A stretch of DNA of 64,000 nucleotides from Fictibacillus aquaticus (GTDB lineage Bacteria; Bacillota; Bacilli; Bacillales; Fictibacillaceae). The notes below the pieces were generated by a model that had not been told where the DNA came from, did no database searches, and was given only the letters and a program-made list of their open reading frames with translations. Numbering within the stretch: position 1 is the first letter of the stretch; every line of letters begins with the position of its first letter. This document shows positions 34,806 to 43,487 of this stretch, one piece after another. Where the stretch lies: contig NZ_NOII01000001.1 of assembly GCF_002245695.1 (NCBI RefSeq), forward strand, positions 930,001 through 994,000, read 5' to 3'. Both the position numbers and the translations under genes were made by a program.

Positions 34806-35977
34806 TAAAAGGACCTCGCTTTTTCATTGTGGCGCTTGATGTTCTCTCTGATCGTTTCCATGTTGTCTATTCCGAACTGTGAAGCAACAGCTGCTGCAAG
34901 CTCCCAAGCGACGACAGCTTCAGCAACAACACTCGCAGCAGGGACTGCACAGCTGTCTGAACGTTCGATACTCGCAGCGAATGGTTCTTTCGTTTCGATA
35001 TCGATACTCTGAAGCGGTTTGTACAATGTTGGGATCGGCTTCATCACGCCTCTGACGACAATCGGCATTCCTGTTGTCATGCCGCCTTCAAAGCCCCCGG
35101 CGTTGTTTGTTTTTCTAGTGTAGCCGTCGTTCTCGTTCCAGAGTATCTCATCGTGCACCTGGCTGCCCGGCTGTCTTGCCGCTTCAAATCCGATACCGAT
35201 CTCCGCACCTTTAAATGCGTTGATGCTCATAATGGCAGCTGCCAGTTTCGCGTCGAGCTTAAGGTCGTAATGCACATAGCTTCCGACACCGACCGGCATG
35301 CCTTCTACAACCACTTCAACAATTCCGCCGATCGAATCGCCGTTCGCTTTTGCGTCGTCGATCGCTTTCATCATTTTCACACCAGCTTCTTCATCCAAAC
35401 AACGGACAGGCGATGCTTCTGTGGTCTCCTGCAGCTGCTGTATGGAGTCATAAGATGTATTTTCGGCTTTAACTCCACCGATCTCTAGAACATGGCCCGC
35501 AACCGTGATGCCGAGCTGGGAAAGGAACTTTTTCGCTACTGCCCCTGCCGCGACACGGACCGTCGTTTCGCGTGCTGATGAACGCTCAAGCACGTTACGC
35601 ATATCACGGTGTCCGTATTTGATCGCTCCATTCAGATCCGCATGCCCAGGACGCGGCTTCGTGACTTTCCTTTTCACTTCTGCTTCTTCACCTGGGTCAA
35701 TCGGCTCTGCGCCCATAATTTTTGTCCAATGGGTAAAATCTTTATTTTCAACGGTAAGTGTTATTGGCGATCCTAAGGTCAGGCCGTGGCGTACACCGCT
35801 TGAGATGACAGCCTGATCTTTTTCAATCTGCATCCTGCGCCCGCGGCCGTGTCCTTTCTGGCGGCGGCTCAGTTCTGTGTTGATATCATCAGCCAGCAGT
35901 TCAAGCCCTGCCGGCACTCCTTCTAATATCGCGGTCAGCTGCGGACCGTGTGATTCTCCAGCTGTTAAGTATCTCAT
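34805..35977 (-). CDS. aroC: Chorismate synthase AroC
   Basis: This 390-residue FMN-dependent enzyme makes chorismate from EPSP. Signatures include [66 protein letters not shown], and [17 protein letters not shown]. The Bacillus subtilis name is aroF. It is the first gene of the aroC-aroB-tyrA-aroA operon, just downstream of a T-box leader. AAAAGGAGG lies before the ATG. Confidence 0.95.
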   Translation of the reverse strand: MRYLTAGESHGPQLTAILEGVPAGLELLADDINTELSRRQKGHGRGRRMQIEKDQAVISSGVRHGLTLGSPITLTVENKDFTHWTKIMGAEPIDPGEEAEVKRKVTKPRPGHADLNGAIKYGHRDMRNVLERSSARETTVRVAAGAVAKKFLSQLGITVAGHVLEIGGVKAENTSYDSIQQLQETTEASPVRCLDEEAGVKMMKAIDDAKANGDSIGGIVEVVVEGMPVGVGSYVHYDLKLDAKLAAAIMSINAFKGAEIGIGFEAARQPGSQVHDEILWNENDGYTRKTNNAGGFEGGMTTGMPIVVRGVMKPIPTLYKPLQSIDIETKEPFAASIERSDSCAVPAASVVAEAVVAWELAAAVASQFGIDNMETIRENIKRHNEKARSF

Positions 35978-36003
35978 TTGAAAGTTCCTCCTTTTTTATG
36001 AAA

Positions 36004-36236
36004 ACAAAAAACGCCCCTGCAGAAATTGCAGGGACGAAATATATTCGCGGTACCACCCATTTTGCGGAACAGACATAGCTCCGCCACTTTACATCGGATA
36101 ACGGGAGGTCCCGGCTTTTTTTCAAAAAAGCGGCTCAAGGATTGTACTTCAAGCATCGATCTGTGCTGATTTCCACCAACCATCAGCTCTCTATTTGCTA
36201 CATGTAAAGATGCTCTACTAATGTCCTGTCATTGCG
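36004..36236 (-). ncRNA. T-box leader of the aromatic operon, probably tyrosine-specific
   Basis: The minus strand shows an AGTA loop-E strand, the AGAGAGCTGATGG and GGTGGAAATCAGCAC stem I parts, GAAGTACAATCC carrying a UAC that fits a Tyr specifier, the T-box sequence AAATGGGTGGTACCGCG, and a terminator CCCTGCAATTTCTGCAGGG followed by TTTTTT. The operon should be read through when uncharged tRNA-Tyr binds. The specifier assignment is an inference from position and pathway. Confidence 0.9.
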
Positions 36237-36380
36237 TTTTCGTATTGGTTATATCAAGTTTTAACACTTCAACGCGCGATTGTAAAGTACTGAGCCTGAT
36301 TTTTTTAAAAATTTACACAAACAGACACATCGCTTCAATATATGGGAGAATAGACAATAAAAAAAGTTTGAAATAACCCC

Positions 36381-36409
36381 TTGACTGTTGCGCGAACACG
36401 CTTTAAAGT
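36381..36409 (+). promoter_or_regulatory. Promoter of the chorismate mutase/DAHP synthase gene
   Basis: TTGACT (36381-36386) and TAAAGT (36404-36409) are spaced by 17 bp, leaving a leader of about 100 bp before the ATG. Confidence 0.6.
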
Positions 36410-36518
36410 ATTAAACAATATCTTTCCTGCAGGAAGACAAATCAGCCAATACGAATGGGGCCAAAGCTGGCGCCTGACCTTGTTCTTAAGGCAAAAAGAG
36501 AAAGAGGAGTGGGATATC

Positions 36519-37592
36519 ATGACAACGGAATTAGAACAGTTGAGAACAGAAATTGATGAGATTAGCCTTAAGATTTTAGATTTATTAAACGAGCGCGGGA
36601 CACTCGTGCAGCAGATCGGCAAGTTAAAAGAAACACAAGGTGTGAAAAGGTTTGACCCGATTCGGGAACGCAAACTGCTTGACTTGATCGCGGAACACAA
36701 CGATGGTCCTTTCGAGACATCGACGATCCACCATATCTTCAAGAAAATTTTTCAGGCGAGCCTTGAACTCCAAGAAGACGATAACCGCAAAGCTCTTCTC
36801 GTTTCCCGCAAGAAAAAGCCTGAGGACACAATCGTTAACGTGAAAGGCGAGCGTATCGGTGACGGGCAGACTCATTTTGTAGCAGGCCCGTGTGCTGTGG
36901 AAAGCTATGAGCAAGTCAGACAGGTCGCACAAGCCATCAGCCAGCAAGGGCTTACCCTGTTACGCGGCGGAGCGTATAAGCCGCGCACTTCTCCATATGA
37001 TTTCCAAGGCCTTGGTTTTGAAGGTCTTCAGATCCTTCGCAAAGCAGCAGATGAATTCAACCTCGCTGTTGTGAGTGAAATTCTGAACCCGAACGACCTG
37101 GAAACAGCACTTGATTATGTTGACGTAATTCAGATCGGCGCACGCAACATGCAGAACTTTGACCTATTGAAGGCTGCGGGACAAGTCCGCAAGCCAATCC
37201 TCTTGAAGCGCGGTTTATCAGCCACGATTGAGGAGTTCATGTACGCCGCAGAGTACATTCTGGCACAGGGCAACAGCGAGATTATCCTTTGCGAGCGCGG
37301 TATCCGTACGTACGAAAAAGCGACACGCAACACACTTGATATTTCAGCTGTTCCAATCCTGAAGAAGGAAACACATCTTCCAGTAATGGTCGACGTGACT
37401 CATTCTACCGGCCGAAAAGACTTGCTTCTGCCTTGCGCTAAAGCAGCGATCGCAATCGGTGCAGACGGCGTTATGGCCGAGGTTCACCCGGATCCTGCAG
37501 TTGCATTGTCTGATTCTGCACAGCAAATGAACATTCCAGAGTTCAATGAATTCATGAGCGCACTGAAAAAATCAGCTGCTCTGGCGTTTTAA
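36519..37592 (+). CDS. aroG: Bifunctional chorismate mutase / DAHP synthase
   Basis: A 357-residue fusion as in Bacillus subtilis AroA. An AroQ-type chorismate mutase occupies about residues 1-85 ([20 protein letters not shown]...). The type I DAHP synthase follows from about 95 ([60 protein letters not shown]). It carries out the first shikimate step, and the mutase domain allows feedback by chorismate or prephenate. The start at 36519 has AGAGGAG upstream; a longer frame would include the promoter. It is divergent from aroC-aroB-tyrA-aroA. Confidence 0.94.
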   Translation: MTTELEQLRTEIDEISLKILDLLNERGTLVQQIGKLKETQGVKRFDPIRERKLLDLIAEHNDGPFETSTIHHIFKKIFQASLELQEDDNRKALLVSRKKKPEDTIVNVKGERIGDGQTHFVAGPCAVESYEQVRQVAQAISQQGLTLLRGGAYKPRTSPYDFQGLGFEGLQILRKAADEFNLAVVSEILNPNDLETALDYVDVIQIGARNMQNFDLLKAAGQVRKPILLKRGLSATIEEFMYAAEYILAQGNSEIILCERGIRTYEKATRNTLDISAVPILKKETHLPVMVDVTHSTGRKDLLLPCAKAAIAIGADGVMAEVHPDPAVALSDSAQQMNIPEFNEFMSALKKSAALAF

Positions 37593-37601
37593 GGATTTAA
37601 T

Positions 37602-37645
37602 AGCCGCCGATTTACCTGCATAGGTGAATCGGCGGCTTTCTCTTT
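37602..37645 (+). terminator. Chorismate mutase/DAHP synthase gene terminator
   Basis: A long stem GCCGCCGATT...AATCGGCGGC, extended inside by ACCT/AGGT, followed by TTTCTCTTT. Confidence 0.8.
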
Positions 37646-37735
37646 ATGAATAAAAATGGATACCACCGCTCATGATGATAAGGTAGGCTACTATTAATGT
37701 GCCCTTATCTTCTCAAAAAGAAAGCGGTGTTGTTC

Positions 37736-38089
37736 ATGCAAAGTTTATTGATAAAAATCATCGGAATCCCTACCCTGCTCATTGTTGCCACGTTCATGTT
37801 TGAGAGCGTTAAAATCACCTCTCCTTGGGCTTATCTGGTCATTACAGCCGTATTGGCCCCGCTAGGCGTTTTGTTGGAATATGCGCTCATACCACGTATG
37901 ACATACAGCAGAACGGTCGCCGCTGATTTTATTGTTACTTTCTTCATTGTGCTCTTGCTCTGTTTAGCACTGCCTGGGGCCGAAGTGACAATCTGGGGCG
38001 CTTTTTTAGTAACATTGCTGTTGACCGGAATGGAAGCCCTTGTGCACAAGCATCTGGTCGCCGATCATCGGGAGCATTCGTATCATTAA
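37736..38089 (+). CDS. YndM-like DUF2512 membrane protein
   Basis: A 117-residue protein with four hydrophobic segments, a His-rich tail (ADHREHSYH) and the IPRMTYSRTVAADFIVTFFIV stretch typical of DUF2512 (YndM) proteins of Bacillus. The function is unknown. The start at 37736 is chosen because a GCGGTG site lies just upstream and it gives the family's usual length. It is transcribed alone with its own terminator. Confidence 0.7.
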   Translation: MQSLLIKIIGIPTLLIVATFMFESVKITSPWAYLVITAVLAPLGVLLEYALIPRMTYSRTVAADFIVTFFIVLLLCLALPGAEVTIWGAFLVTLLLTGMEALVHKHLVADHREHSYH

Positions 38090-38100
38090 GTTAAAGAATG

Positions 38101-38131
38101 GCAATCGCGATAATGCGATTGCTCTTTTTTT
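38101..38131 (+). terminator. yndM-like gene terminator
   Basis: A GCAATCGC/GCGATTGC stem followed by TCTTTTTTT. Confidence 0.82.
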
Positions 38132-38161
38132 GTTTGTTGGGATTTGTTAGGAGGGTTCGGA

Positions 38162-38184
38162 GAGTTAAAACGGCTGTTTAACTC
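38162..38184. repeat. GAGTTAAA inverted repeat beside the tandem array
   Basis: GAGTTAAA and TTTAACTC are perfect inverted arms around a 7-bp loop, 15 bp before the GTGCC tandem array. GAGTTAA recurs once inside the array. Confidence 0.5.
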
Positions 38185-38198
38185 ATGCTAGAGTAAGG

Positions 38199-38310
38199 TT
38201 ATGTGCCTTTTTGAAGAGTTAAGTGCCATATAGAGGTTGTGTGCCATTTCTGGAACTTGTGTGCCATATTTCAGGCTTTTGTGCCGATTTTTTCACTTAT
38301 GTGCCATTCG
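38199..38310. repeat. Tandem array of six degenerate 20-bp GTGCC units
   Basis: GTGCC occurs at 38203, 38223, 38241, 38261, 38281 and 38301, that is, spacings of 20, 18, 20, 20 and 20 bp. Each is preceded by TT plus two variable bases and mostly followed by AT. The rest of each unit is variable. There is no reading frame here. The regular spacing of nearly two helical turns suggests phased binding sites. Confidence 0.8.
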
Positions 38311-38333
38311 CTAAAATTCGACCACGAAAATAA

Positions 38334-38370
38334 GAAAAAAAAGCCGCTTCCCAATCGCGGGAAGCGGCTT
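38334..38370 (-). terminator. proA terminator
   Basis: An AAGCCGCTTCCC/GGGAAGCGGCTT stem followed by T residues on the minus strand. Confidence 0.85.
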
Positions 38371-38371
38371 C

Positions 38372-38476
38372 TGTCCATTCCACACGGACAAATCAGCTAG
38401 GTTGTCCTTTTGCGGTACCGTACCCCCACCAGAGTTCCCCAGCGCTCATCCTGCCTACTCCAATTCCTGCTATCGG
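38372..38476 (-). repeat. Composite 3'-UTR repeat, copy A (after proA)
   Basis: On the minus strand it runs from CGATAGCAGGAAT at the proA stop, through GGTGGGGGTACGGTACC, to TCCGTGTGGAATGGACA just before the terminator. The same three blocks in the same order occur after the gene at 54610 (copy B). Copy A has about 26 extra bases between the first two blocks, including GCTGGGGAACT, which resembles the flank of the 43916 palindrome. Confidence 0.7.
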
Positions 38477-39723
38477 GTCTGACCGGTGCCGTGCATGAGA
38501 TATTTGACCGTTGTTAAGGCTGGGAGCCCCATAGGGCCTCTTGCGTGAAGCTTTTGGGTGGAGATGCCTATCTCTGCGCCAAAGCCCAGCGCACTGCCAT
38601 CTGTGAAGCGTGTGGACGCATTGTGATACAATGCCGCTGCATCAGCTATTGCCATGAACTGATGTGCAGTGTCTTTATTTTCTGTGATGATGGCTTCAGA
38701 ATGTTTTGTTCCGTAACGCTCGATATGCTCAAGAGCCTCATCAAGAGAACTCACCACTTTAATTGCGATGTCTAGGCTCAGGTATTCGTCACTCCAGTCT
38801 TGTTCGTTAGCTGGAATAACATCTGGCAGGTTTTCTGCCGCTTTTTCATCGCCATGGACTGTGATGCTGTGAGCAGCGAACATTTCAGCAATTGCGCTGC
38901 TGTTTTCTTTCAGCCAGTCTTCATGTATGATCAGCGTTTCCGCTGCGTTACATACAGCAGGACGGTCTGTCTTTGCATTCACTATGATTTTCAGTGCTTT
39001 ATCTAGGTCTGCTTCTTTATCGATATAAAGGTGGCAGTTTCCTGTTCCTGTTTCAAGTACAGGAACCGTTGCATTCGATACGACCGCTGAGATCAGCTTA
39101 GCGCCTCCGCGCGGGATGAGCACATCGATATGCTCTTTCATCGTGAACAGCTGCTGTGCTGCAGCTCGGTCTGTGCTGTCGATAAATTGAACCGCCTCAG
39201 CAGGTATTTTCGTTTCACGCAGTGCCTCATGCAGTACTTCTACAATCGCTCGGTTTGAGTTGATGGATGAAGAACCGCCTTTCAGCACGATGGCATTTCC
39301 TGATTTTAGGGCGAGGCCTGCTGCATCAGCTGTTACGTTTGGTCGAGCCTCATAAATCATGCCGATCACGCCGAGCGGTACACGTACTTGCTGAACGTGC
39401 AGACCGTTTTCAAGTGTCCATTCTGATAAAATGTCACCAGTAGGGTCGTCAAGTCGTGATACCTCACGCAATCCTTTCGCTAATTCCAGAACACGGCTCT
39501 CCGATAATGCGAGCCTGTCCATATATGCCTCATCGAACCCTTTTTCTCTTCCTTTATGAAGATCAGCTTCATTTGCTTCTAAAATTCTCTTAACGTTTTT
39601 TTCGATATGGTCAGCGAGTGTATTTAACGCTTCATTTTTTTCATTTTCACTTAAAAGACTTAATGTCTTCGCAGCTTTTTTTGCAGCTATAGCTTGCTGT
39701 TCAACAGATATCATGGTTTTCAT
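38470..39723 (-). CDS. proA: Gamma-glutamyl phosphate reductase ProA
   Basis: This 417-residue NADPH-dependent enzyme reduces glutamyl-5-phosphate to the semialdehyde in proline synthesis. Typical stretches are VPLGVIGMIYEARPNVTADAAGLALKSGNA, LKGGSSSINSN, PRGGAKLI, the catalytic Cys in RPAVCNAAETLI, and FGAEIGISTQKLHARGPMGL. AGGAGG is 12 bp before the ATG. It is the last gene of proC-proB-proA, 70 bp after proB. Confidence 0.95.
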   Translation of the reverse strand: MKTMISVEQQAIAAKKAAKTLSLLSENEKNEALNTLADHIEKNVKRILEANEADLHKGREKGFDEAYMDRLALSESRVLELAKGLREVSRLDDPTGDILSEWTLENGLHVQQVRVPLGVIGMIYEARPNVTADAAGLALKSGNAIVLKGGSSSINSNRAIVEVLHEALRETKIPAEAVQFIDSTDRAAAQQLFTMKEHIDVLIPRGGAKLISAVVSNATVPVLETGTGNCHLYIDKEADLDKALKIIVNAKTDRPAVCNAAETLIIHEDWLKENSSAIAEMFAAHSITVHGDEKAAENLPDVIPANEQDWSDEYLSLDIAIKVVSSLDEALEHIERYGTKHSEAIITENKDTAHQFMAIADAAALYHNASTRFTDGSALGFGAEIGISTQKLHARGPMGLPALTTVKYLMHGTGQTR

Positions 39724-39793
39724 AATAAATTAACGCCTCCTAAAGTTTTTCCATTCAAAGGTTCTTTATCGGGCTTACTTTACATCAACTAGA

Positions 39794-40906
39794 TTACAAT
39801 GATGCTGGGATACAGAAGTCGAAGTAGCAGACAAACGCTTCACGGTCGATGATCGCTTTCTTCTTGCCGTCTGTGCCTTCTTGAAGCTGTTCAGTTGAAT
39901 AGTTAACAACTCCAACGCCGATTTCTTCGCCTGAGTCGTCACCAATCTTAACGACGGCTCCGTTTTCAAACTTGCCTTTTACTTCTTTTACATCACCACT
40001 GTACAAGCTTTTGCTTCCTTCTAAGAGAGCTTCTTTTGCTTTTTTATGAATGATGATTTTACCTTCTGGGCCGGAATTGAACGCGATCCACTGGCGTTTG
40101 CGGTCAAGGTTCGCAGATTCCGGTTTATTTTCAAAATACGTTCCGTGAGCATTTCCGTTAACTGCATCAATCAAAATGTCTGGGATGTCCGCTTTTCCAA
40201 GAAATGTTGATATGCCGGATGCCATGGAAATCTTGACTGCGTCGATTTTGGATTTCATGCCGCCTGTCCCTACTGCACTGCCGGAGTCTCCAGCTGCTGC
40301 TTCAATCGACTCGGTGATTTCCGTCACGTGCTCAAGCATCTTCGCATCAGGGTTAGTAGACGGATTGTCCGTATATAGCCCGTCAATGTCAGACAAGATC
40401 ATAAGCTGGTCAGCATTGATCAATGCGGCTACTTTTGCAGATAATGTGTCGTTATCGCCGAACTTAAGGCGGTCTACAGTCACTGTATCATTTTCATTGA
40501 CGATGGGAATGATGCCGCGCTCAAGCAGCACATTAATCGTATTACTCATGTTGTAATATCGGTTTTCATTTGAAAAGTCTGTACGAGTGATCAAAATCTG
40601 TGATGCGACATAGCCATGGGACAAGAAGAGCTCAGAATAGGATTCCATAAGAAGTCCTTGCCCGATTGAGGCTGCCGCTTGTTTTTCCGGCAGGGAGCTG
40701 GGCCGTTCAATAAAGCCCAGCTTTCTGTAACCAGCTGCCACCGCTCCTGATGAAACAAGCACAACTTCCATGCCTTCATCCTTCAAAGCAACCACTTGAT
40801 CAACGAGCTTCTCAAGCTTTTTGCGGCTGACTTCGCCGTGCAGACTTGTTAAAGAGCTGCTCCCGATTTTGATGACTACTCGATTTGGCTTTTTGCTGTG
40901 TAACAT
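39794..40906 (-). CDS. proB: Glutamate 5-kinase ProB
   Basis: This 370-residue kinase starts proline synthesis by phosphorylating glutamate and is normally inhibited by proline. The amino acid kinase domain runs from VVIKIGSSSLT through VLVSSGAVAAGY, IPIVNENDTV and GTGGMKSKIDAVKIS. A C-terminal PUA domain begins near residue 275. ACTGGAGGG precedes the ATG; proC ends 18 bp upstream. Confidence 0.95.
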   Translation of the reverse strand: MLHSKKPNRVVIKIGSSSLTSLHGEVSRKKLEKLVDQVVALKDEGMEVVLVSSGAVAAGYRKLGFIERPSSLPEKQAAASIGQGLLMESYSELFLSHGYVASQILITRTDFSNENRYYNMSNTINVLLERGIIPIVNENDTVTVDRLKFGDNDTLSAKVAALINADQLMILSDIDGLYTDNPSTNPDAKMLEHVTEITESIEAAAGDSGSAVGTGGMKSKIDAVKISMASGISTFLGKADIPDILIDAVNGNAHGTYFENKPESANLDRKRQWIAFNSGPEGKIIIHKKAKEALLEGSKSLYSGDVKEVKGKFENGAVVKIGDDSGEEIGVGVVNYSTEQLQEGTDGKKKAIIDREAFVCYFDFCIPASL

Positions 40907-40924
40907 TCTATCCCTCCAGTTTAA

Positions 40925-41767
40925 TTAGGAAGTGACAAGCACTTTTTTCAGCTCATCACTGATTTCTTTCGATCGTTTAGATGCAGAGTTTACCGCCTGT
41001 GCGATAGCATTGCCTCCGCCGTTATCCATTAGTGCCGCAAGACCTGCAGCAGTCGTTCCGTTTGGTGATGTGACATTTTCTCTTAATTCACTTGGACCTT
41101 CTTCGTTTTCCATGATCATTTTCGCTGCTCCTAAAAGAGTCTGTGCGATGATCTTGCGGGCTACCTTGCTCTCTAGCCCCTCTTCTTTACCGGCTTTCTC
41201 CATATGTTCCATCAAATAATAGAAGTAAGCAGGTCCGCTTCCAGCAATGCCAGTAAAGATATCCATTTTGTTTTCTTCTATTATGAACACTTCTCCCATG
41301 CTTTCGAGAAGTTCCTTAACCTCAAGGACATCATCCATCTTTGTATGCTTTCCTGCTGTCAATGCAGTTGCCGACTCTTCAACCATGCTTGAGGTATTCG
41401 GCATAATGCGGATGACTGGCTGATTTTGCGAAAGATGTTCTTCCATAAAGGATGTGGAGATGCCTGCCAGAACGGAGCTGACAATCTGATGCGGCTGCAC
41501 TTTATCTTTAAGGTTCAGGAGCGATTCTGCAGCATCTTTCGGCTTCATCGCTAAAATGAATAGGTCAATCTCGCTGTAGTTCAACTGTTCTAATGAAGAC
41601 GTCTGGATTCCGTATTTCTCCTCCAAAAAAGCTCTTCTTTCAATGTTTGATTTGTTGCATGCGATGATTTGTGCTGCAGGAACCATCTTTGAACTAATGA
41701 TTCCCGATATCATGGCCTCTGCCATTGATCCAGCTCCTATAAAAGCGATGTTTTTGTTTTTAAGCAT
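40925..41767 (-). CDS. proC: Pyrroline-5-carboxylate reductase ProC
   Basis: This 280-residue enzyme reduces pyrroline-5-carboxylate to proline. The NADPH-binding site is IAFIGAGSMAEAMISGI; SVLAGIS, RIMPNTSSMVEESATAL, GIAGSGPAYFYYLMEHM and ENVTSPNGTTAAGLAAL are the conserved catalytic and dimer regions. The start at 41767 has GAGGAGG upstream; a longer frame would span the promoter. As first gene of proC-proB-proA it provides a full glutamate-to-proline route in one operon. No proline T-box was seen. Confidence 0.94.
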   Translation of the reverse strand: MLKNKNIAFIGAGSMAEAMISGIISSKMVPAAQIIACNKSNIERRAFLEEKYGIQTSSLEQLNYSEIDLFILAMKPKDAAESLLNLKDKVQPHQIVSSVLAGISTSFMEEHLSQNQPVIRIMPNTSSMVEESATALTAGKHTKMDDVLEVKELLESMGEVFIIEENKMDIFTGIAGSGPAYFYYLMEHMEKAGKEEGLESKVARKIIAQTLLGAAKMIMENEEGPSELRENVTSPNGTTAAGLAALMDNGGGNAIAQAVNSASKRSKEISDELKKVLVTS

Positions 41768-41831
41768 CAAATCCTCCTCAAATTTCTTCTCAGTTTGTTC
41801 GTATTTTTGTTCGCGTTTTTTCACTTTTATT

Positions 41832-41859
41832 ATCGTAACATGCTGAGATTCTATTTCAA
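41832..41859 (-). promoter_or_regulatory. Promoter of proC-proB-proA
   Basis: TTGAAA (41854-41859) and TACGAT (41832-41837) are spaced by 16 bp. Confidence 0.55.
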
Positions 41860-41884
41860 GGGTTATGGTGACATTGATGTCCAA

Positions 41885-42075
41885 TAAGCCCAGATTGTGA
41901 GTGAAAACGCTATCATAAGACTATTATTTAAATAATTGAGGTGAAAACAGCAAAATACTGCCCTTATTCCATGAAAATCACGATATTTAAAAGTAAAATT
42001 AAAGCCCGGCCTCAGGGGCATCTGCTTTCATTATAATGAGATAGGCATGAAGCCTCATTTTTTTCCATAAATAGC
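41885..42075. other. Gene-free interval upstream of proC
   Basis: About 190 bp without a convincing gene. Near 42034-42062 ATGAGATAGGCATGAAGCCTCAT followed by seven T could be a weak plus-strand terminator, but no transcript start for it was seen. Confidence 0.3.
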
Positions 42076-42111
42076 CTTTGTTATGCTGCTGTAACAAAGA
42101 CATGATATACT
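42076..42111 (+). promoter_or_regulatory. Inverted repeat and -10 of the 62-aa protein gene
   Basis: CTTTGTTA and TAACAAAG are perfect 8-bp arms with an 8-bp spacer (42076-42099). TATACT follows at 42106-42111. The -35 is poor, which fits a regulated promoter. Confidence 0.5.
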
Positions 42112-42146
42112 GTACAAACGCCACGCATAGTTGGAGGTTTTTTATT

Positions 42147-42335
42147 ATGGCGATGTATTTAGTGGACCACGACAGACACGTTGTGCACAGAACCGCATTC
42201 ATTAAGACCGAATGCGAGCATAGAGAGATTTTAAAAGCTCAAGAAGAACATCTCAACAATCTTCAGTCAGTGGAAGAGCTTCTTGAACGCAGCGAATATC
42301 ATTTATGCGAGCACTGCGCCGAAAAAAACATATAG
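42147..42335 (+). CDS. Hypothetical 62-aa protein with Cys/His pairs
   Basis: I do not recognise this protein. It is short and hydrophilic, with HDRHVVHR near the start, TECEHREILKAQEEHLNNLQSVEELLE as a central helix, and HLCEHCAEKNI at the end. The spaced Cys and His residues (C-E-H and C-E-H-C) could bind a metal. TTGGAGG precedes the ATG. It has its own promoter with an inverted repeat and its own terminator, so it is probably regulated separately. Confidence 0.65.
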   Translation: MAMYLVDHDRHVVHRTAFIKTECEHREILKAQEEHLNNLQSVEELLERSEYHLCEHCAEKNI

Positions 42336-42339
42336 ATTC

Positions 42340-42373
42340 AATAAGCGGGGGATTATCCTCCGCTTATTTTTTG
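42340..42373 (+). terminator. Terminator of the 62-aa protein gene
   Basis: A hairpin ATAAGCGG...CCGCTTAT followed by TTTTTTG. Confidence 0.75.
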
Positions 42374-42390
42374 TAAGCAAAAAAATGGAC

Positions 42391-42414
42391 ATCTTAATAA
42401 ACGATTAAGATAAT
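42391..42414. promoter_or_regulatory. Operator-like ATCTTAAT/ATTAAGAT repeat before the LLM oxidoreductase gene
   Basis: Perfect 8-bp inverted arms with a 5-bp spacer AAACG overlap a GATAAT -10 (42409-42414), about 35 bp before the start codon. Confidence 0.55.
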
Positions 42415-42448
42415 AGGGATACGACAGAAGCAGGAAAGGAATGTTTTT

Positions 42449-43444
42449 TTGAAAATCAGTATTTTAGACCAGTCACCCGTATCCAATGGCATGACTGCGC
42501 ATCAGGCACTTCAAAATACGATAACACTCGCTCAGCATGCTGAAAGGCTTGGATACCACCGTTTTTGGGTTTCCGAACATCATAATTCTGACAGCCTTGC
42601 GGGATCTTCCCCTGAGATTCTTATTTCTGCAATCGCGTCTAAAACTGAACGTATACGTGTCGGTTCTGGCGGAGTCATGCTTCCCCACTACAGTGCATAT
42701 AAGGTTGCGGAAAATTTCGCGCTGCTGCAAACAATGTTTCCAGACAGGATCGATCTCGGCCTTGGACGTGCTCCAGGGGGAATGCCGCTTGCCACTATGG
42801 CACTGCAGGAAAATTCTTCGCGAGATATTCGAGACTACCCAAACCAGATCGATGACCTAATTGATTATCTGCACAACAATACCGATGACCACCGTTTTCA
42901 AGGTTTAAAAGCAACACCTGTACCTGAAAATGCACCGGAAATGTGGCTGCTCGGCTCAAGCGGATCGAGCGCAGCGGTTGCCGCTGAAAAGGGCGCCGGC
43001 TTTTCGTTCGCTCATTTCATTAATCCCGTGGGCGGTCCGCAGGTCATGCAAAGTTACCGTGAAAATTTCAAGCCTTCCATAATCGGTCAGCAGCCAGCTG
43101 CCAGCGTTGCTATTTTCGCTGTTTGTGCGGAGACCGAAGAAAAAGCGGAAGCACTCGCATCGAGTCTCGACCTGTCGATTCTCCTGATTGAAACCGGCAG
43201 GAGCCGTGACGGCATACCGAGCGTCGAACAGGCAGCAGCGTTTCCTTACACTCCGTATGACCGTGAGCATATCGCCCATAATCGCGGCCGCATGGTAGTA
43301 GGAACACCTGATTCTGTTAAAAAGCAGCTGGAGCAGCTTGCGGCTGCATACGGAACAGATGAAATTATAATCGTCAGCATCATACATGACTTTGAGGCAA
43401 AACTGCAGTCGTATAAACTCATCGCCGAGGCATTTAAGAACTAA
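42449..43444 (+). CDS. LLM-class flavin-dependent oxidoreductase
   Basis: A 331-residue bacterial-luciferase-like monooxygenase or reductase. It opens with ISILDQSPVSNGMTAHQAL and has RFWVSEHHNSDSLAGSSPEI, RIRVGSGGVMLPHYSAYKVAENF, PDRIDLGLGRAPGG and LLGSSGSSAAVAAEKGAGFSFAHF, all typical of the MsnO8-like LLM group. It should use FMN or a similar flavin; the substrate is unknown. Translation starts at TTG, since the frame has no suitable ATG, after GGAAAGGA. An operator-like palindrome overlaps its -10. Confidence 0.85.
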   Translation: MKISILDQSPVSNGMTAHQALQNTITLAQHAERLGYHRFWVSEHHNSDSLAGSSPEILISAIASKTERIRVGSGGVMLPHYSAYKVAENFALLQTMFPDRIDLGLGRAPGGMPLATMALQENSSRDIRDYPNQIDDLIDYLHNNTDDHRFQGLKATPVPENAPEMWLLGSSGSSAAVAAEKGAGFSFAHFINPVGGPQVMQSYRENFKPSIIGQQPAASVAIFAVCAETEEKAEALASSLDLSILLIETGRSRDGIPSVEQAAAFPYTPYDREHIAHNRGRMVVGTPDSVKKQLEQLAAAYGTDEIIIVSIIHDFEAKLQSYKLIAEAFKN

Positions 43445-43448
43445 AAAA

Positions 43449-43483
43449 AACAAGCAGGATCACAAATGTGATCCTGCTTGTTT
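43449..43483. terminator. Bidirectional terminator
   Basis: A 17-bp stem AAACAAGCAGGATCACA/TGTGATCCTGCTTGTTT with a two-base loop lies between converging genes. Confidence 0.88.
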
Positions 43484-43487
43484 GCGT

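Noticed and set aside
41999-42202. Minus-strand frame of 67 codons upstream of proC.
   Set aside because: It has no ribosome-binding site, an implausible composition, and overlaps the promoter and start of the 62-aa gene.
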